Assembly: GCA_903822595.1 (NCBI GenBank)
Contig: CAIJPS010000091.1
Span: 1 to 33,384, forward strand
Source: an uncultured Chlorobiaceae bacterium
GTDB taxonomy: Bacteria; Bacteroidota; Chlorobiia; Chlorobiales; Chlorobiaceae
DNA length: 33,384 bases
Direction: 5' to 3'
The position numbers and the translations under genes were made by a program. Position 1 is the first letter of the stretch. Each line of letters begins with the position of its first letter. A model generated the notes under the pieces. That model was given only the letters and a program-made list of their open reading frames with translations, was not told the DNA's origin and ran no database searches. Shown in pieces: positions 32,210 to 33,384 of the stretch.

Positions 32210-33384
32210 ATGAAGAAGGGTAAGGAAAATGTTTTGGTAGATCAATCGAAAGCAAAGTTTCAACGAGCCTTTCAATTTCATCAATCGGGTCAGTTGGCAC
32301 AGGCGCAACTGCTTTACGAGGAGATATTGGAATTAGATCCCGGGCATTTTGATTCGTTGCATCTTTCGGGCGTAGTTGCATCCCAGACAAAAAATTTTTA
32401 CAAGGCTATTGAGTTGATTGGTAAAGCCATTGAAATATGTCCGGACAATGCGATATTTCACAGTAATTATGGCAATACACTCAAAGAGCTCAAGCAACAT
32501 GAAGCTGCTATAGCGAGTTATGACCGTGCGATTGCGCTGAAGCCAGACTTTGCAGAAGCCTGGAACAACCGGGGTGTTGCACTCGAAGAACTCAAACAAT
32601 ATGAAGCTGCTGTAGCGAGTTATGACAGGGCTATTACGCTGATGCCAGACTATGCAAGTGCGTTCACTAATCGTGGAAATGCCCTCCAGGAGATCAGCAA
32701 ACATGAAGCTGCTGTTGCGAGTTATGATCAGGCGATTGCATTGAAGCCAGATTACGCAGAAGCTTACCGTAACCGTGGCAGCGCGCTCAAAGAGATCAGG
32801 CAATATGAGGCGGCGTTATCAAGTTATGAGCGAGCGATATTGTTGAATCCAGACGATGATTTTTTGTTTGGACATTGGCTGCATACCAAAATGAAGATAT
32901 GCGACTGGAACTCATTTGATCATAGCACGAAACAACTTGTCGAAAAAATAAAGCTCCATAAAAAAGCCTCATCTCCATTTGCTCTTTTTGCACTGCTGGA
33001 TTCTCCCGCATTGCAAAAACATGCAGTAGAGCTTTATTCGCATGAAAAATTCCCATCAAGGCCGCTTCTGTCGGCAATTCCCAAACGTGCACTACACAAA
33101 AAAATCCGCATCGGATACTTCTCTGCGGACTATCATAATCATGCAGTGATGCATTTGATGGCCGAGTTGTTTGAAAAGCATGACAGAGAGGCGTTTGAGG
33201 TCATTGCATTTTCATTCGGTCCGGACAAAGAGGATGCAATAAGAAAAAGGGCTGCGGCTGCGTTTGACCGTTTTATTGAAGTTCAGCATCTCTCAGATAT
33301 TGATGTTGTAAATCTTTCCAGAAGCCTTGAGATTGATATTGCCATTGACCTGGGAGGATTTACGGCACATTGCCGGACTGGAAT
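32210..33384 (+). CDS. TPR-GT41 (SPINDLY/OGT-like) glycosyltransferase, 3' end missing
   Basis: An open frame from ATG 32210 to the window end, 391 codons plus two bases. Residues about 12-225 are tetratricopeptide repeats: one divergent repeat (QLLYEEILELDP), then near-identical units beginning EAA(I/V)ASYDRAI. The GT41 domain begins at IRIGYFSADYHNHAVMHLMA (about 302), followed by FEVIAFSFG and DIAIDLGGFTA. The family includes O-GlcNAc transferases; bacterial members glycosylate proteins such as adhesins, usually from UDP-sugar donors. The catalytic and UDP-binding C-terminal part is beyond the window. No strong ribosome binding site is seen before the ATG. Confidence 0.88.
   Translation, partial: MKKGKENVLVDQSKAKFQRAFQFHQSGQLAQAQLLYEEILELDPGHFDSLHLSGVVASQTKNFYKAIELIGKAIEICPDNAIFHSNYGNTLKELKQHEAAIASYDRAIALKPDFAEAWNNRGVALEELKQYEAAVASYDRAITLMPDYASAFTNRGNALQEISKHEAAVASYDQAIALKPDYAEAYRNRGSALKEIRQYEAALSSYERAILLNPDDDFLFGHWLHTKMKICDWNSFDHSTKQLVEKIKLHKKASSPFALFALLDSPALQKHAVELYSHEKFPSRPLLSAIPKRALHKKIRIGYFSADYHNHAVMHLMAELFEKHDREAFEVIAFSFGPDKEDAIRKRAAAAFDRFIEVQHLSDIDVVNLSRSLEIDIAIDLGGFTAHCRTG
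32498..32905 (+). repeat. Four 102-bp tandem coding repeats (TPR units)
   Basis: Copies start at 32498, 32600, 32702 and 32804 with exactly 102-bp spacing (34 codons). Each has a conserved GAAGCTGCT(A/G)TAGCGAGTTATGA-like segment; the last one is more diverged. The DNA-level similarity implies recent unit duplication. Confidence 0.9.

Noticed and set aside
1-33384. CRISPR array or replication origin
   Set aside because: No regularly spaced repeats other than the TPR-coding ones, and no DnaA-box cluster was noticed.

Overview
The window looks like a green sulfur bacterium chromosome (Chlorobiaceae; Chlorobium/Pelodictyon/Prosthecochloris type). The main pointers are a BciA-type divinyl chlorophyllide 8-vinyl reductase (29723-30745), a small hydrophobic protein resembling chlorosome envelope proteins (29030-29257), and a B12-binding radical SAM protein of the BchE/BchQ/BchR type (1044-2453). 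The genus assignment is an inference from gene content.

Layout. 1-1013: edge of an IS4-type transposase gene and a Phd/ParE-type toxin-antitoxin pair. 1044-5160: radical SAM protein, hotdog thioesterase, tRNA-Gly(CCC) and tRNA-Met(CAT), ispD and queA, all on the minus strand. 5168-9630: a fused HAD/GH65 disaccharide phosphorylase with an OtsB-like HAD phosphatase upstream. 9711-13364: tmk, a short-chain dehydrogenase, an APC amino-acid permease and a YugP-type membrane zinc peptidase. 13599-14429: a caspase-fold peptidase.

14771-28945 is the accessory core. It is one type I restriction-modification locus (hsdM, hsdS, hsdR, then a YgjP-type metallopeptidase, all plus strand) repeatedly split by other modules. 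Between hsdM and hsdS lie an orphan addiction-module antitoxin and a collapsed KilA-N gene. Between hsdS and hsdR lie an OLD-family ATPase/TOPRIM nuclease, a cluster of gene fragments (DUF4062, a second hsdS tail, an AAA ATPase, VapD), DUF5397, a VapC/Phd pair, a SagB-type oxidoreductase and an MntA-HepT pair. The most unusual signal is three partial copies of the hsdR 5' end (22925, 23067, 24093) lying between these modules. They suggest repeated insertion or recombination at the start of hsdR. A short look-alike of the KilA-N gene start also follows hsdM.

28978-33384: convergent hairpin, the chlorosome-like protein, a small ORF, bciA, a slipin/UspA pair, and a TPR-GT41 glycosyltransferase cut by the window end. 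The metabolic flanks are ordinary chromosome. The hsd region is a layered defence/toxin-antitoxin island with clear signs of decay. All calls come from reading the sequence; no database search was run.
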